From the NCBI RefSeq assembly GCF_014207235.1, contig NZ_JACHDA010000003.1, positions 620,001 to 684,000 on the forward strand: a stretch of 64,000 nt of DNA. Reading direction: 5' to 3'. This stretch comes from Sphingopyxis sp. JAI128. Its GTDB lineage: Bacteria; Pseudomonadota; Alphaproteobacteria; Sphingomonadales; Sphingomonadaceae. Position 1 is the stretch's first letter. Each line of letters begins with the position of its first letter. Under the pieces are notes generated by a model. It had not been told where the DNA came from, did no database searches, and saw nothing but the letters and a program-made list of their open reading frames with translations. Below are positions 25,100 through 36,667 of the stretch, piece after piece. A program made the position numbers and the translations under genes.

Positions 25100-27145
25100 T
25101 TGCGCACGACGGGTTTCATGGTGCTGGCGCTCGCGCTTGCTGCGACACCGGCGAGGGGCGAGGACAGCGAGGTTCAGCGGGGACCGGTGCCGGACTGGGT
25201 GGTTCCGTCCGAACTGATGCCGGTCCCCGACGGGGCGAGCGGGATGCTTTTCGTTCGCGGACAGGACATAATCGCGCATCTCGACGACCGGGGACAGGCG
25301 CAATATCTCGGCTACCGGATGCGGCTCCTGCACCCCAATGCCCTGCAAATCGGCAATATCTCGATCGCCTGGAACCCGGCATCGGGTCCGCCGGTCGTCC
25401 ACATGATCAATGTCTACCGCGGCGGGACAAAGATCGACGTGCTCGAAAACGCCTCCTTTGAAATATTGCGACGCGAAGACCAGCTGGAAGCGGCGATGCT
25501 CGACGGCGTGCTCACGGCGGTGCTGCGGGTGCCCGACCTCCGCGTCGGCGACGAGCTCGAGGTCGGGCTGACCACGCGGTCGAATGATCCGACGCTGGCG
25601 AAGAATGATTCGGGCCTGCTCTTCCTGCTTCCCAACCCGCAGCCCGGGCGGTTCCGCCTCGGGCTCAGCTGGGACGAGGGGCAAAAGCCCAACGTCAGAA
25701 TGACCCCGGACATGGCGGCGGTCGCCAAGCAAGGGCGGAACGGCGTCGATTTCCTGTTCGACAATCCTGCAACGCTGACGCCGGCGAAGGACGCGCCGGC
25801 GCGGTACCAATGGCGGCGGATGGTCGAATACAGCGACTTTGCCGACTGGGCGGCGGTGTCGCGGCATTTTGCCCCGCTCTATGCCAAGGCGTCGCTCCTG
25901 CCCGATGGCTCGCCGCTCAAGGAAGAGGCGCGCCAGATCGCCGCGGCCTATCCGCGCCCGCTCGATCGCGCGGCGGCGGCGCTCAAGCTGGTTCAGCAAG
26001 ATGTCCGCTATATCTATGTCGGGCTCGGCGACGGCAATCTGACTCCCGCCAACGCCGACGAGACCTGGCAGCGCCGCTATGGCGATTGCAAGGGGAAGAC
26101 CGCGCTGCTGCTCGGGCTGCTTGCCGAACTGGGTATCGAGGCCGAGGTGGTGGTCGCCAACAACCAGGGGACTGACGACGGTTTCGACGAACGCTTGCCG
26201 AATCCGGGGCTCTTCGATCATGTCCTCGTCCGCGCCCGGATCGACGGCAAACAATATTGGCTCGACGGCACGATGCCGCCCGGCGCGATTCCCTCGCTCG
26301 ATCCGGTGATCGACTATCGCTGGGTCCTGCCGCTCAGCGCGCGCGGCAGCGGTCTCGAAAAACGCGAATGGCGTCCGGCGGCACGGCCCAACGAGATCAG
26401 CCTGTATGAAATCGACGCTCGCGCCGGCTTCGATGCGCCCGCCCGCGTGACGAACACCACGATCACCCGCGGCATCGCCGGCCTGCAGCAACATGCGCAG
26501 CTGTCGGGGCTCAGCAACGACCAATTGTTGACGGGCATGCGCCAGCAAATCGTCGGCGGCACCTGGCAGACGGTCGACGAAGTCAAGTTGCACTATGACG
26601 AAAAGGCCGCGGCGAGCGTGCTGACGGTCGTGGGTTCGTGGGAGGTCGATTGGGAAAAAGACGGGGATTCGCGGTCGCTGGCGTTGCCGGGCGGCGGTTT
26701 CAGCCCGCCCGAAAAGCGGTTCCGGCCGGCCGACCAGGATCAGGACCTGCCTTTTGCCAACACGCCCGAATTTTCCTGCAGCGTGACGACGCTTCGCTTA
26801 CCGTCGACGACCAGCCCCGCGAACTGGACGTACAAGTCGGGCTTCGACACCCGCATCTTCGGGAAAAACTATTATCGCGCGTTCGACATTCGCGACGGTT
26901 CGATTCGCATGATCCGCGGCTTTCGCGTCGATAGCGTGGAAATCGACGCCGCCAGCGCGCGGCGCGACAATGACCGGATCGCGGCGTTCGACAACAGCAA
27001 GGGCTGGATCTCGTACGAACCGATGGGCGATTCTGCGCCGAGCCAAGCGCGCAAGCCCGTCCCCGCAACCTATGACATCGACTGGACGGCCGACGATGTC
27101 CCCTGCCTGTCGCCCGCCGCGATCAGTCGCGCAGCAGCTCGTTGA
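25100..27145 (+). CDS. DUF3857 domain protein with transglutaminase-like fold, secreted
   Basis: 681 residues. A short signal peptide (ending TPARG) is followed by an N-terminal DUF3857 beta domain ([39 protein letters not shown]) and then a transglutaminase-like domain. The catalytic triad is visible: Cys in [17 protein letters not shown] (near residue 330), His in [12 protein letters not shown] and Asp in [12 protein letters not shown]-terminal beta-rich domain follows. Substrate unknown; relatives may act on cell-envelope proteins or peptidoglycan. The start is TTG at 25100 with GGGGGGA six bases upstream; ATG at 25118 is the alternative. It overlaps convergent dapD by 23 bases. Confidence 0.85.
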   Translation: MRTTGFMVLALALAATPARGEDSEVQRGPVPDWVVPSELMPVPDGASGMLFVRGQDIIAHLDDRGQAQYLGYRMRLLHPNALQIGNISIAWNPASGPPVVHMINVYRGGTKIDVLENASFEILRREDQLEAAMLDGVLTAVLRVPDLRVGDELEVGLTTRSNDPTLAKNDSGLLFLLPNPQPGRFRLGLSWDEGQKPNVRMTPDMAAVAKQGRNGVDFLFDNPATLTPAKDAPARYQWRRMVEYSDFADWAAVSRHFAPLYAKASLLPDGSPLKEEARQIAAAYPRPLDRAAAALKLVQQDVRYIYVGLGDGNLTPANADETWQRRYGDCKGKTALLLGLLAELGIEAEVVVANNQGTDDGFDERLPNPGLFDHVLVRARIDGKQYWLDGTMPPGAIPSLDPVIDYRWVLPLSARGSGLEKREWRPAARPNEISLYEIDARAGFDAPARVTNTTITRGIAGLQQHAQLSGLSNDQLLTGMRQQIVGGTWQTVDEVKLHYDEKAAASVLTVVGSWEVDWEKDGDSRSLALPGGGFSPPEKRFRPADQDQDLPFANTPEFSCSVTTLRLPSTTSPANWTYKSGFDTRIFGKNYYRAFDIRDGSIRMIRGFRVDSVEIDAASARRDNDRIAAFDNSKGWISYEPMGDSAPSQARKPVPATYDIDWTADDVPCLSPAAISRAAAR

Positions 27146-27965
27146 TCCCGGTCTTGGCGCGCGTCTGTGCATCGACGCGCTTGACGATGACCGCGCAGTA
27201 AAGCGACGGCCCCGGCGTCCCGTCGGGCAGCGGCTTGCCCGGCAGCGATCCGGGTACGACGACCGAGTAAGCGGGGACTTCGCCGATGAAAATTTCGCCC
27301 GTCGCGCGGTCGACGATCTTGGTCGATGCGCCGAGGTAGACGCCCATCGACAGCACCGCGCCCTCGCGCACGATCACGCCTTCGGCGACTTCGGCGCGCG
27401 CGCCGATGAAGGCGCCGTCCTCGATCACCACCGGCCCCGCCTGCAACGGCTCGAGCACGCCGCCGATCCCCGCGCCGCCCGACAGGTGGACGTTCGCGCC
27501 GATCTGCGCGCAACTGCCGACCGTCGCCCAGGCGTCGACCATCGACCCCTCGCCGACATAGGCGCCGATATTGACGAAGCTTGGCATCAACACCACGCCC
27601 TTGCTGATGAAGGCGCCGCGGCGGACGATCGATCCGGGCACCGCGCGGAAGCCTGCGCCCCGAAAACGGTTCTCGCCCCAGCCGGCGAATTTGGACGGCA
27701 CCTTGTCCCACCAGGTCGCGCCGCCGGCGCCGCCCTCGATGATCTCCATGTCGTTGAGGCGGAACGACAGCAGCACCGCCTTTTTCAACCACTGGTTGAC
27801 CTGCCAGGTGCCGCCCGAATCCCGCTCGGCGACCCGGTAGCTGCCGTTATCGAGTCCTTCGAGCGCACCGTCGACCGCCTCGCGCACCGCGCCCGTCGTC
27901 GTCAGCCCCAGCGTGTCGCGCGTTTCCCACGCGGCTTCGATCGTGCTCTGCAGGTCGGTCGTCAT
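27123..27965 (-). CDS. dapD: 2,3,4,5-tetrahydropyridine-2,6-dicarboxylate N-succinyltransferase DapD
   Basis: 280 residues, usual length. The N-terminal helical part [17 protein letters not shown] is followed by a left-handed beta-helix of hexapeptide repeats ([40 protein letters not shown]) and a C-terminal [20 protein letters not shown]. It succinylates tetrahydrodipicolinate in lysine/diaminopimelate synthesis. The ATG at 27965 has GGGGA seven bases upstream and overlaps the stop of the nucleotidase gene (ATGA). Confidence 0.96.
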   Translation of the reverse strand: MTTDLQSTIEAAWETRDTLGLTTTGAVREAVDGALEGLDNGSYRVAERDSGGTWQVNQWLKKAVLLSFRLNDMEIIEGGAGGATWWDKVPSKFAGWGENRFRGAGFRAVPGSIVRRGAFISKGVVLMPSFVNIGAYVGEGSMVDAWATVGSCAQIGANVHLSGGAGIGGVLEPLQAGPVVIEDGAFIGARAEVAEGVIVREGAVLSMGVYLGASTKIVDRATGEIFIGEVPAYSVVVPGSLPGKPLPDGTPGPSLYCAVIVKRVDAQTRAKTGINELLRD

Positions 27966-28639
27966 GAAATTCCCCAAGGTGAAGGCAAGGTGTCGAGCCA
28001 GTCGGCGATGTCGGTTGCGTGAAAATCGACATGGTCGGGCAGGTGGTCGCGATGGCCGCTTTCGCTGCCATTGTCCAGCCACACCGTCGTCATCCCCAGC
28101 GCCTTGGCGGGTGTCAGATTGCGCGCCATATCCTCGACGAACAGGCTCTTCGCAGGATCGACACCGAGGTGTGCGACCATCATGTCATAAGCCGCCGCGT
28201 CGGGCTTGGGCGTATAGCGCGTGATGCGAATGTCGCAGATGCCGTCGAACAGGTCGGCGATCCCGCGCGCATCGAGCACGCGCGCCGCATAATCGGCGTC
28301 GGCGTTGGTGAATATCAGCTTGCGGCCCGGCAGCCGCTCGAGCCCCGCGCGGAGCCGCGCATCGACGCGCAGCCGGTCGAGCGCGATATCATGGACGTCG
28401 ATCAGGAAATCCTCGGGATCGACGCCATGGTGGCGCATCAACCCCGCCATCGTCGTGCCATGGTCGTGGAAATATTGCTTCTGCACCCGCCGCGCCTCGA
28501 CCGCATCGACCCCGAGGAGCCGCATGATGAAGGCGCCCATGCGTTCGTCGATCAGGTCGAACAGCTTCGCCGACGGCGGATAAAGCGTGTTGTCGAGATC
28601 GAAGATCCAGCTGTCGATATGGTCGAGCGCGGCGGGCAT
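27962..28639 (-). CDS. Pyrimidine 5'-nucleotidase (HAD superfamily)
   Basis: 225 residues. HAD motif [14 protein letters not shown], motif [14 protein letters not shown], the Lys in [12 protein letters not shown] and motif [22 protein letters not shown]. The YPP-type N terminus is that of the SSM1/Phm8-like pyrimidine nucleotidases, which dephosphorylate UMP/CMP. The start is uncertain: ATG 28639 fits the family best, while ATG 28651 and TTG 28675 are possible; none has a clear ribosome-binding site. Coupled to dapD. Confidence 0.88.
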   Translation of the reverse strand: MPAALDHIDSWIFDLDNTLYPPSAKLFDLIDERMGAFIMRLLGVDAVEARRVQKQYFHDHGTTMAGLMRHHGVDPEDFLIDVHDIALDRLRVDARLRAGLERLPGRKLIFTNADADYAARVLDARGIADLFDGICDIRITRYTPKPDAAAYDMMVAHLGVDPAKSLFVEDMARNLTPAKALGMTTVWLDNGSESGHRDHLPDHVDFHATDIADWLDTLPSPWGIS

Positions 28640-28768
28640 GGCGCGGCGCATAGAGACGCGCGCGCGCCGGGGCAAGGCGCGGATCGGGAACGCGCAATTA
28701 ACCGCATGATGCTACCCCTTGCGCCGTCGCCGCGTTAAAAGCGGGCGATCAGGGTAAGGGGAACGGCG

Positions 28769-31135
28769 ATGGCCGACGCGAACCGACGCAGGCGCATCCA
28801 CCGGATGGCTGAACGGCCTTTACCCCTTTTGCTGGGAATCGCGGCATTCTCGCTAGCCAGCTGCGGCGGTGGAGGCGGCGGCGCGCGCCCTTCGCCGACG
28901 CCGGCCCCGCCGCCCGCGCCCGCGCCGGCCCCGACCCCGACTCCGCCGCCGACGGGCAATTTCAACACCGGCGAAACGCGACGATCCGACGGCGTCAATT
29001 TCCACGGCGCGATCACCGCCTATCAGGCGGGGGCGACGGGGCAGGGCATATTGGCGGGGGTCATCGACGACGGCATCGACCTCGACAGCCCCGAATTCGC
29101 CGGGCGCATCTCGTCTGCTTCGGCCGATCTTGCCGGCTCGCGCGGCATCGACGGCGAAGGGACGCACGGTACCAATGTCGCGCAGATCCTGCTCGGGGGA
29201 AAGAATGACGCGGGCACCTTCGGCATCGCCTTCGACGCCAGCCTGCTTGTGCTGCGCGCCGACCGGCCGGGCAGCTGCGCGACCGAGGATCCGTCGAACG
29301 ATGAAAGCGGCTGCCGCTATCCCGAAACCGCGATCGCCGCCGGGCTCGACCGGGCGGTCAGCGCGGGCGCGCGTGTCGTCAACATCTCGCTTGGCGGCGA
29401 AGATCCGCCCGGCGCGTCGCTGCGCGCCGCTGTCGCGCGCGCGACAGCGGCGGGGATCATCGTTATCGTCGCGGCGGGGAATGAGGGCGATACGAGCGCA
29501 AACGGCAATGATCCGAACAATCCCGATCGCTTCGCACAGGGGCTGCGCGATGCCGGCGGCGGCCTTGTCGTGATCGCGGGGTCGGTCGACGGCAGCGGCA
29601 CGATCTCCCCGTTCAGCAACCGTGCGGGCGGCTATGCCGGCTCCTATCTTGCGGCGCTGGGCGAAGGCGTGTGCTGTGCCTATGAAAATGGCGCGCTCAA
29701 GACCGAGGGCAATTTCGTCTTCGTGCTGAACGGCACCAGCTTCGCCGCGCCGCAAGTCGCGGGCGCGGTCGCGCTGATCGCAGAGGCCTTCCCGAACCTG
29801 TCGAGCCAGCAGATCGTCTCGCTTCTCTACCAGTCGGCGCGCGATGCGGGCGCGGCGGGCGCCGACGGCGTCTATGGGCAGGGTATCCTCGACATCGCGC
29901 GCGCTTTCCAGCCGATGGGCGCGACCGCGCTGACGGGGACCTCGACGGCGGTGCCGCTCGGCGCACCGCTCGGCCTGCTCGGCGGGCCCATGGGCGATGC
30001 CGGTGGTGCGGGCACGGTCGGGCTCGTCACCGACGGTTTTGGCCGCGCCTTCAACGTCGATTTCGGCGGCTCGCTCGGTATCCGCCGTCCCGATTTCAAA
30101 CTGTCGGGCGCGATCGGCGGTCTCGTCCGCCAGCAAAGTGCCGCCAGTTCGTCGCTCGCGCTCTCGCTCGTCACCGCGCCGGGCGCGGGCGGCACCGACG
30201 CGCTCGCGGGGCTCTCCTTCCACGATGCGCAGCGCGCCCGCACCCTTGCCGCCTCGGTAATGACGCGCATCGACGCGCGGACGCGTTTCGGCTTCGCGGC
30301 GGGGCGGGGCACTGGCGGGCTGCTCGCGGGAGAGCGCGGCGAAAACGGCCATGCGATGCTGATCGGCGACGCTGCGCACGCGGGGCTGGGCTTCGCCGCC
30401 AGTCCGGGCGCTGGGGCACTTGTCCGTTATAATATAGTGAAAAATCAATATGTTAATATCTATGCCGAACAGGGATGGGTGTCGGGCTCACGCTGGCAGG
30501 ACGATCCGCTCCTCCGCTACCGCTCGCGCCGCGACGGCCGCTACCAACGCGTCGGCGCCGCGTGGGACGCGCGCCTCGGCCCCGTCCGCGCCGCGCTCGG
30601 CGCCAGCTGGCTCCGCGAATCGGACAGCCTGCTCGGTGCGCGCCTCGGCCCCGTCTTCGGCGCCGGCGGAGCGACCAGCCTCGTCGGCGACGCGAGCTTC
30701 GGCGTCGGGGTCGGACGCGGCTGGAACCTGTCGGGCGCATGGCGCCAGATGTGGACGCGGTCCGACCGGGGCGGTCTTGTCGCCGGCGGATCGCTCTGGT
30801 CGAGCGCCTTCTCCTTCGACGTCGCAAGGGCAAGCCTTTTCCGCTCCGGCGACCATGCCGCGCTCCGTTTCGCGCAGCCCTTGCGCGTCGCGCGCGGCGG
30901 CCTCGACCTGATGCTTCCCGTCGGGCATGACTATGCCAGCGGCCGCACCGATTTCGGCCATCGTACCTATAATCTCGCGCCGACGGGCCGCGAACTGGTC
31001 GCAGAGGCGAGCTACGCGCTGCCGCTGTTCGGGGGCGAGTTCATCGCCAACACATGGTGGCGCCGCGATCCCGGCCACATCGCCGCGATGCCCGACGACA
31101 AGGGCGCGGCGCTCCGCTTTACGAGGGGCTTCTGA
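28769..31135 (+). CDS. S8 subtilisin-like autotransporter serine protease, lipoprotein type
   Basis: 788 residues. A lipobox (FSLASC) ends the signal peptide at about residue 32, followed by Gly-rich and Pro/Ala/Thr-rich linkers. The peptidase S8 domain has Asp in VIDDGIDLDSPEF (near 99), His in GEGTHGTNVAQI (132) and Ser in NGTSFAAPQVAGA (near 324). From about residue 430 a beta-rich translocator domain runs to the terminal RFTRGF, with the final aromatic residue usual for outer-membrane barrels. The order resembles NalP/SphB1 lipoprotein proteases that process other surface proteins. A 38-bp AT-rich patch (30426-30463) lies in the barrel region. AAGGGGAA precedes the ATG. Confidence 0.9.
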   Translation: MADANRRRRIHRMAERPLPLLLGIAAFSLASCGGGGGGARPSPTPAPPPAPAPAPTPTPPPTGNFNTGETRRSDGVNFHGAITAYQAGATGQGILAGVIDDGIDLDSPEFAGRISSASADLAGSRGIDGEGTHGTNVAQILLGGKNDAGTFGIAFDASLLVLRADRPGSCATEDPSNDESGCRYPETAIAAGLDRAVSAGARVVNISLGGEDPPGASLRAAVARATAAGIIVIVAAGNEGDTSANGNDPNNPDRFAQGLRDAGGGLVVIAGSVDGSGTISPFSNRAGGYAGSYLAALGEGVCCAYENGALKTEGNFVFVLNGTSFAAPQVAGAVALIAEAFPNLSSQQIVSLLYQSARDAGAAGADGVYGQGILDIARAFQPMGATALTGTSTAVPLGAPLGLLGGPMGDAGGAGTVGLVTDGFGRAFNVDFGGSLGIRRPDFKLSGAIGGLVRQQSAASSSLALSLVTAPGAGGTDALAGLSFHDAQRARTLAASVMTRIDARTRFGFAAGRGTGGLLAGERGENGHAMLIGDAAHAGLGFAASPGAGALVRYNIVKNQYVNIYAEQGWVSGSRWQDDPLLRYRSRRDGRYQRVGAAWDARLGPVRAALGASWLRESDSLLGARLGPVFGAGGATSLVGDASFGVGVGRGWNLSGAWRQMWTRSDRGGLVAGGSLWSSAFSFDVARASLFRSGDHAALRFAQPLRVARGGLDLMLPVGHDYASGRTDFGHRTYNLAPTGRELVAEASYALPLFGGEFIANTWWRRDPGHIAAMPDDKGAALRFTRGF

Positions 31136-31176
31136 TCGGCTTTAACGCTCCCCAATTCGAAACAGGGGATGCAGAA

Positions 31177-32478
31177 ATGAAGCCGTTTTACCTCCTTCCG
31201 CTTGCGCTGTTCGGCGCAGCGCTCGCGGCGCCGCTGGCCGCACAGCCGCCCGCGCGCACCGTCATCCACGCCGGGCAATTGCTCGCCGAACCCGGCAAGC
31301 CGGCGCGCGGTGCCTCGACGATTATCGTCGAGGGCGGCAAGATCGTCAGCATTGTCGACGGTTATCAGGCGGCGGAGCCCGGAGCGATGCTGATCGACCT
31401 CAAGGACAAATATATTCTCCCCGGCCTTATCGACGCCCATGTCCATCTGACCAGCGACGCGGGCGGCATCGCGGGGCAGCTCGAAGAAATGACGCTCAGC
31501 CCCGCGGCGCAGGCCTTCAATGCCGAGGTCAACGGCATGAAGACGCTGCGCGCGGGCTTCACGACCGTGCGCAACCTCGGCGATGGCGACGGGGCGACGC
31601 TGGCGCTGCGCGACGCGATCCTCGCGGGCAAGGTGCAGGGGCCGCGCATCGTCGATGCCGGCGCCAGCATTTCGGGCAGCGCGGGGCATATGGACGGCTC
31701 GCTTGGTTATCGCGACGAGCTTCGGCCGTTTTTCGCGGGTGCGGGCAACACCTGCGACGGCGCCGACGATTGCCGCCGCGCGGTGCGGCTCCAGATCGGC
31801 CGCGGCGCCGACGTGATCAAATTCGCCTCGACCGGCGGGGTCAACAGCCGCATCGGGGCCGGTCTCGGCAAGCAGATGTTCGACGACGAAGCCAAAGCGA
31901 TCGTCGAAACCGCGCATATGTTCGGCAAAAAGGTCGCGGTCCACGCGCACGGCGCCGACGGTATCCGCCTCGCGATCGACGCAGGCGCCGATTCGATCGA
32001 GCATGGTACGATCCTCGACGACGCGACGATCGCCGCCTGGGCGAAATCGAAAACCTATTATGTCCCCACATTGTCGACGGTGAACGGTTACAAGGAACGC
32101 CTCGCCGCGAACGCCGCCGCCTACGAACCCGATGTGCTGGCGAAGATCCGGTGGCGCATCGGCATCACCGGCCAGAGCCTCGAAAAGCTGGTTCCGCGCG
32201 GTGTGCGCATCGCCTTCGGCACCGACGCCGGCGTGTCGAAACATGGCCGCAACGCCGACGAGTTCGAACTGATGGTCCAGCATGGCATGACTCCCGTCGA
32301 GGCACTGAAGGCGGCGACGGTGAACGCCGCCGACCTGCTCGGCCTGTCCGATCAGATCGGCACGATCGCTCCCGGCAAGAGCGCCGACATCATCGCGGTC
32401 GCCAGCGACCCGCTCGCCGATGTGCGGGTGCTCAAGACGGTCGACTTCGTGATGGCGCGCGGGAACGTGGTCGACTGA
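31177..32478 (+). CDS. Secreted amidohydrolase (imidazolonepropionase/prolidase-like)
   Basis: 433 residues. Signal peptide MKPFYLLPLALFGAALAAPLAA, then an amidohydrolase barrel: metal ligands in GLIDAHVHL, a probable carboxylated Lys in GADVIKFASTGG, His in VAVHAHG and SIEHGTILDD, and the metal-binding Asp in AFGTDAGVSKHG. Periplasmic members hydrolyse Xaa-Pro dipeptides or related amides. It starts 41 bases after the autotransporter protease gene, so the two may form a peptide-degrading unit. The ATG at 31177 is chosen from the signal peptide. Confidence 0.88.
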   Translation: MKPFYLLPLALFGAALAAPLAAQPPARTVIHAGQLLAEPGKPARGASTIIVEGGKIVSIVDGYQAAEPGAMLIDLKDKYILPGLIDAHVHLTSDAGGIAGQLEEMTLSPAAQAFNAEVNGMKTLRAGFTTVRNLGDGDGATLALRDAILAGKVQGPRIVDAGASISGSAGHMDGSLGYRDELRPFFAGAGNTCDGADDCRRAVRLQIGRGADVIKFASTGGVNSRIGAGLGKQMFDDEAKAIVETAHMFGKKVAVHAHGADGIRLAIDAGADSIEHGTILDDATIAAWAKSKTYYVPTLSTVNGYKERLAANAAAYEPDVLAKIRWRIGITGQSLEKLVPRGVRIAFGTDAGVSKHGRNADEFELMVQHGMTPVEALKAATVNAADLLGLSDQIGTIAPGKSADIIAVASDPLADVRVLKTVDFVMARGNVVD

Positions 32479-32486
32479 CTGAAATT

Positions 32487-32621
32487 ATCCTCCCTGTGGC
32501 CGAAGGCCATGGGGAGGTGGCAGCGCGAAGCGCTGACGGAGAGCACGACCGTCGCGGCCCCTCCGCCACTCGCTGCGCGAGCGGTCCCCTCCCCTCCCCA
32601 TCGCTACGCGACAGCGAGGAT
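32487..32621 (-). repeat. Dispersed palindromic repeat, copy C (inverted)
   Basis: Starts ATCCTCCCTGTGGC and ends CGACAGCGAGGAT. The GGTGGCAGCGCGAAGCGCTGACGG arm comes first, so it is inverted relative to copies A, B, D and E. Its last base is the first base of the glycosylase stop codon. Confidence 0.85.
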
Positions 32622-33124
32622 TATTCGTTGACCAGCGCTTGGCGAAGTTGCCGCCACCGCTCCAGCTTCGCCGAAAAGCCGCGGGTATTCGCCGCACTGC
32701 TCGAAGGCAGGTCGACGATGGCAATATCCTTGAGTGGCGGCAGCTGCTTCCGTCCGATCGCCGCCGCCTTGCCGCCGTTGAACGCGATCATTCGCAGTTC
32801 CGGCAAACCTGCGACCAGCGCTGCGAGGTCGTGGGCTTCGGCTTCGCGGATGCGGCTGTCGCTGCTTGTGCGGCGTTCGGCGCTGCGAATCACGTCCCAC
32901 AGGCCGACCTTCGCCTCGCGCAGCGCGGCCAGCCTGTCGTCATAGGGCATGTCGGCGAGCGGCCGGCCCGCTACCTCGCCCAGCAGGCGCCAGAACTGGT
33001 TGGTCGGATGCGCATAATATTGCCGCGCAGCCAGCGAGCGGGCGCCGGGCAGGCTTCCCAAAATCAGCAGCCGCGTATCGGGCGCGACGTGCGGAGCAAA
33101 GCTCGTGTGGCGGACGCCTGGCAT
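32621..33124 (-). CDS. DNA-deoxyinosine glycosylase (uracil-DNA glycosylase superfamily)
   Basis: 167 residues. Motif 1 LILGSLPGARSLAARQYYAH is followed by PTNQFWRLLGEV, then VGLWDVIRSAERRTSSDSRI. A motif-2-like segment is MIAFNGGKAA and DLPSSSAANTRGF is near the C terminus. These match the hypoxanthine-DNA glycosylase group (family 6). It removes deaminated adenine from DNA. The ATG at 33124 is set by the family N terminus; much longer upstream extension would enter the rpsL leader and is rejected. Confidence 0.88.
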   Translation of the reverse strand: MPGVRHTSFAPHVAPDTRLLILGSLPGARSLAARQYYAHPTNQFWRLLGEVAGRPLADMPYDDRLAALREAKVGLWDVIRSAERRTSSDSRIREAEAHDLAALVAGLPELRMIAFNGGKAAAIGRKQLPPLKDIAIVDLPSSSAANTRGFSAKLERWRQLRQALVNE

Positions 33125-33430
33125 GGGCGGGCGATAGCCTGTCCCGCGCGGCGCAACAATATTGCCTGCCCCTTGACCGCAGGCGGAATCGGGTCTAGGG
33201 GCCCGCTCGACAGAAAAGGGCGGTTTGCCGCCTCTTTCAGTTGCAACAGCGCTTGAACATTGCTGGCGCGGATGGAGCCTCCGGAAGATCTTGTCGGTCT
33301 GCCGGGGTCTTTTGCTGTTATCAGGTCGGCCGTTTTTCGCCAGTTTTGGCGGGTTTCGGGCCGGAGCTTCATCCACCGCGGTACAGTAACCGTTCGCTTT
33401 GATGGGCGGACATTTAAAGGTGAAGCATTC
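33125..33430. promoter_or_regulatory. Leader region of the str/S10/spc ribosomal superoperon
   Basis: 306 bases between divergent glycosylase and rpsL. TTGACC (33173-33178), 17 bases, TAGGGG (33196-33201) is the best promoter candidate; it shares CGGGT-N-TAGGGG with the rho promoter candidate. This would give a leader of more than 200 bases. A small CGCCA/TGGCG hairpin is at 33337-33350. AAAGGTGAAGC precedes the rpsL start. Confidence 0.45.
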
Positions 33431-33802
33431 ATGCCCACGATCAACCAGCTGGTCCGCAAGGGCCGGACTCCCCAGAAGGTGAAGTCCAAGGTCCCGGCGA
33501 TGGACGCAAACCCGCAAAAGCGCGGCGTTTGCACCCGTGTCTATACGACGACCCCGAAAAAGCCGAACTCGGCGCTCCGCAAGGTTGCGAAGGTCCGCCT
33601 GACCAACAGCCGCGAAGTCATCACCTACATCCCCGGCGAAGGCCACAACCTCCAGGAACACAGCGTCGTGCTGATCCGCGGCGGCCGTGTGCGCGACCTT
33701 CCCGGTGTGCGTTACCACGTCCTGCGCGGCGTGCTCGATACGCAGGGTGTGAAGGACCGCAAGCAGAGCCGTTCGAAGTACGGCGCGAAGCGTCCGAAAT
33801 AA
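33431..33802 (+). CDS. rpsL: 30S ribosomal protein S12
   Basis: 123 residues. [12 protein letters not shown] is the universal start, and [20 protein letters not shown] and [20 protein letters not shown] hold the decoding-centre residues including the two streptomycin-linked Lys positions (TPKKPNS; GVRYHV region). First gene of the str operon. Strong optimal-codon use (CGC, AAG, GAA), as in its neighbours. The 73-base gap to rpsG has a CATCCC/GGGATG hairpin. Confidence 0.99.
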   Translation: MPTINQLVRKGRTPQKVKSKVPAMDANPQKRGVCTRVYTTTPKKPNSALRKVAKVRLTNSREVITYIPGEGHNLQEHSVVLIRGGRVRDLPGVRYHVLRGVLDTQGVKDRKQSRSKYGAKRPK

Positions 33803-33875
33803 GGACCGCTTTTTCGGCTATTTGATCATCCCAGGCTGCCTTGGCGCCGGGATGCTGTTGTAAAAGGAATTACCC

Positions 33876-34346
33876 ATGGCTCGTCGTCGTCGTCCTGAAC
33901 GCCGCGAAATCCTGCCCGATCCCCGTTTCGGGGATGTCGTGCTGTCGAAATTCATGAACAGCGTCATGCTGGACGGGAAGAAGTCCGTCGCCGAAAGCAT
34001 CGTTTACGGTGCGCTCGAATCGGTCGAAGCCCGCGCCAAGAAGGAACCGCTCGGCGTGTTCCACGAAGCGCTGGCGAACATCCGCCCGAACATCGAAGTC
34101 CGCAGCCGCCGCGTCGGCGGTGCGACCTATCAGGTTCCGGTCGAAGTCCGCCCGGACCGCGCGCAGGCGCTCGCGATCCGCTGGCTGATCACGGCTGCGC
34201 GCAACCGCAGCGAAACCACGATGGCCGCGCGCCTCTCGGGCGAACTGCTCGACGCGTCGAACAACCGCGGCAACGCGGTCAAGAAGCGCGAAGACACGCA
34301 CCGCATGGCGGAAGCGAACCGCGCTTTCAGCCACTACCGCTGGTAA
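33876..34346 (+). CDS. rpsG: 30S ribosomal protein S7
   Basis: 156 residues. [20 protein letters not shown] start, [17 protein letters not shown] and [18 protein letters not shown], then the C-terminal [12 protein letters not shown]. It organises the 3' major domain of 16S rRNA. AAAGGAATTACCC precedes the ATG. Confidence 0.99.
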   Translation: MARRRRPERREILPDPRFGDVVLSKFMNSVMLDGKKSVAESIVYGALESVEARAKKEPLGVFHEALANIRPNIEVRSRRVGGATYQVPVEVRPDRAQALAIRWLITAARNRSETTMAARLSGELLDASNNRGNAVKKREDTHRMAEANRAFSHYRW

Positions 34347-34442
34347 GCGCTGGCGGGTCTTTGGCCCGTCTCGCAATCGCAACAAAACTTCCTATATCGG
34401 GGGCGGCTCCAAAGGCCTCCCCCCAAATCCAAGGAAAAGACC

Positions 34443-36536
<2,094 letters not shown>

Positions 36537-36559
36537 TAGGGTCCCAATTAAGACCTTGG

Positions 36560-36584
36560 GCCGCGCGGGCTTGCACCGCGCGGC
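36560..36584 (+). terminator. Hairpin in the fusA-tuf gap
   Basis: GCCGCGCGG / CCGCGCGGC perfect 9-bp stem with a 7-base loop and no T-run. More likely an RNA-stability or attenuation structure than a full terminator. Confidence 0.5.
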
Positions 36585-36667
36585 AAGACCCTCTAAGGGC
36601 GGCGCCTGATTCAGCAGGCTCGTCCAGGACTGATCAACGCAAACATCGAACAAGAAGGTTCAATATC

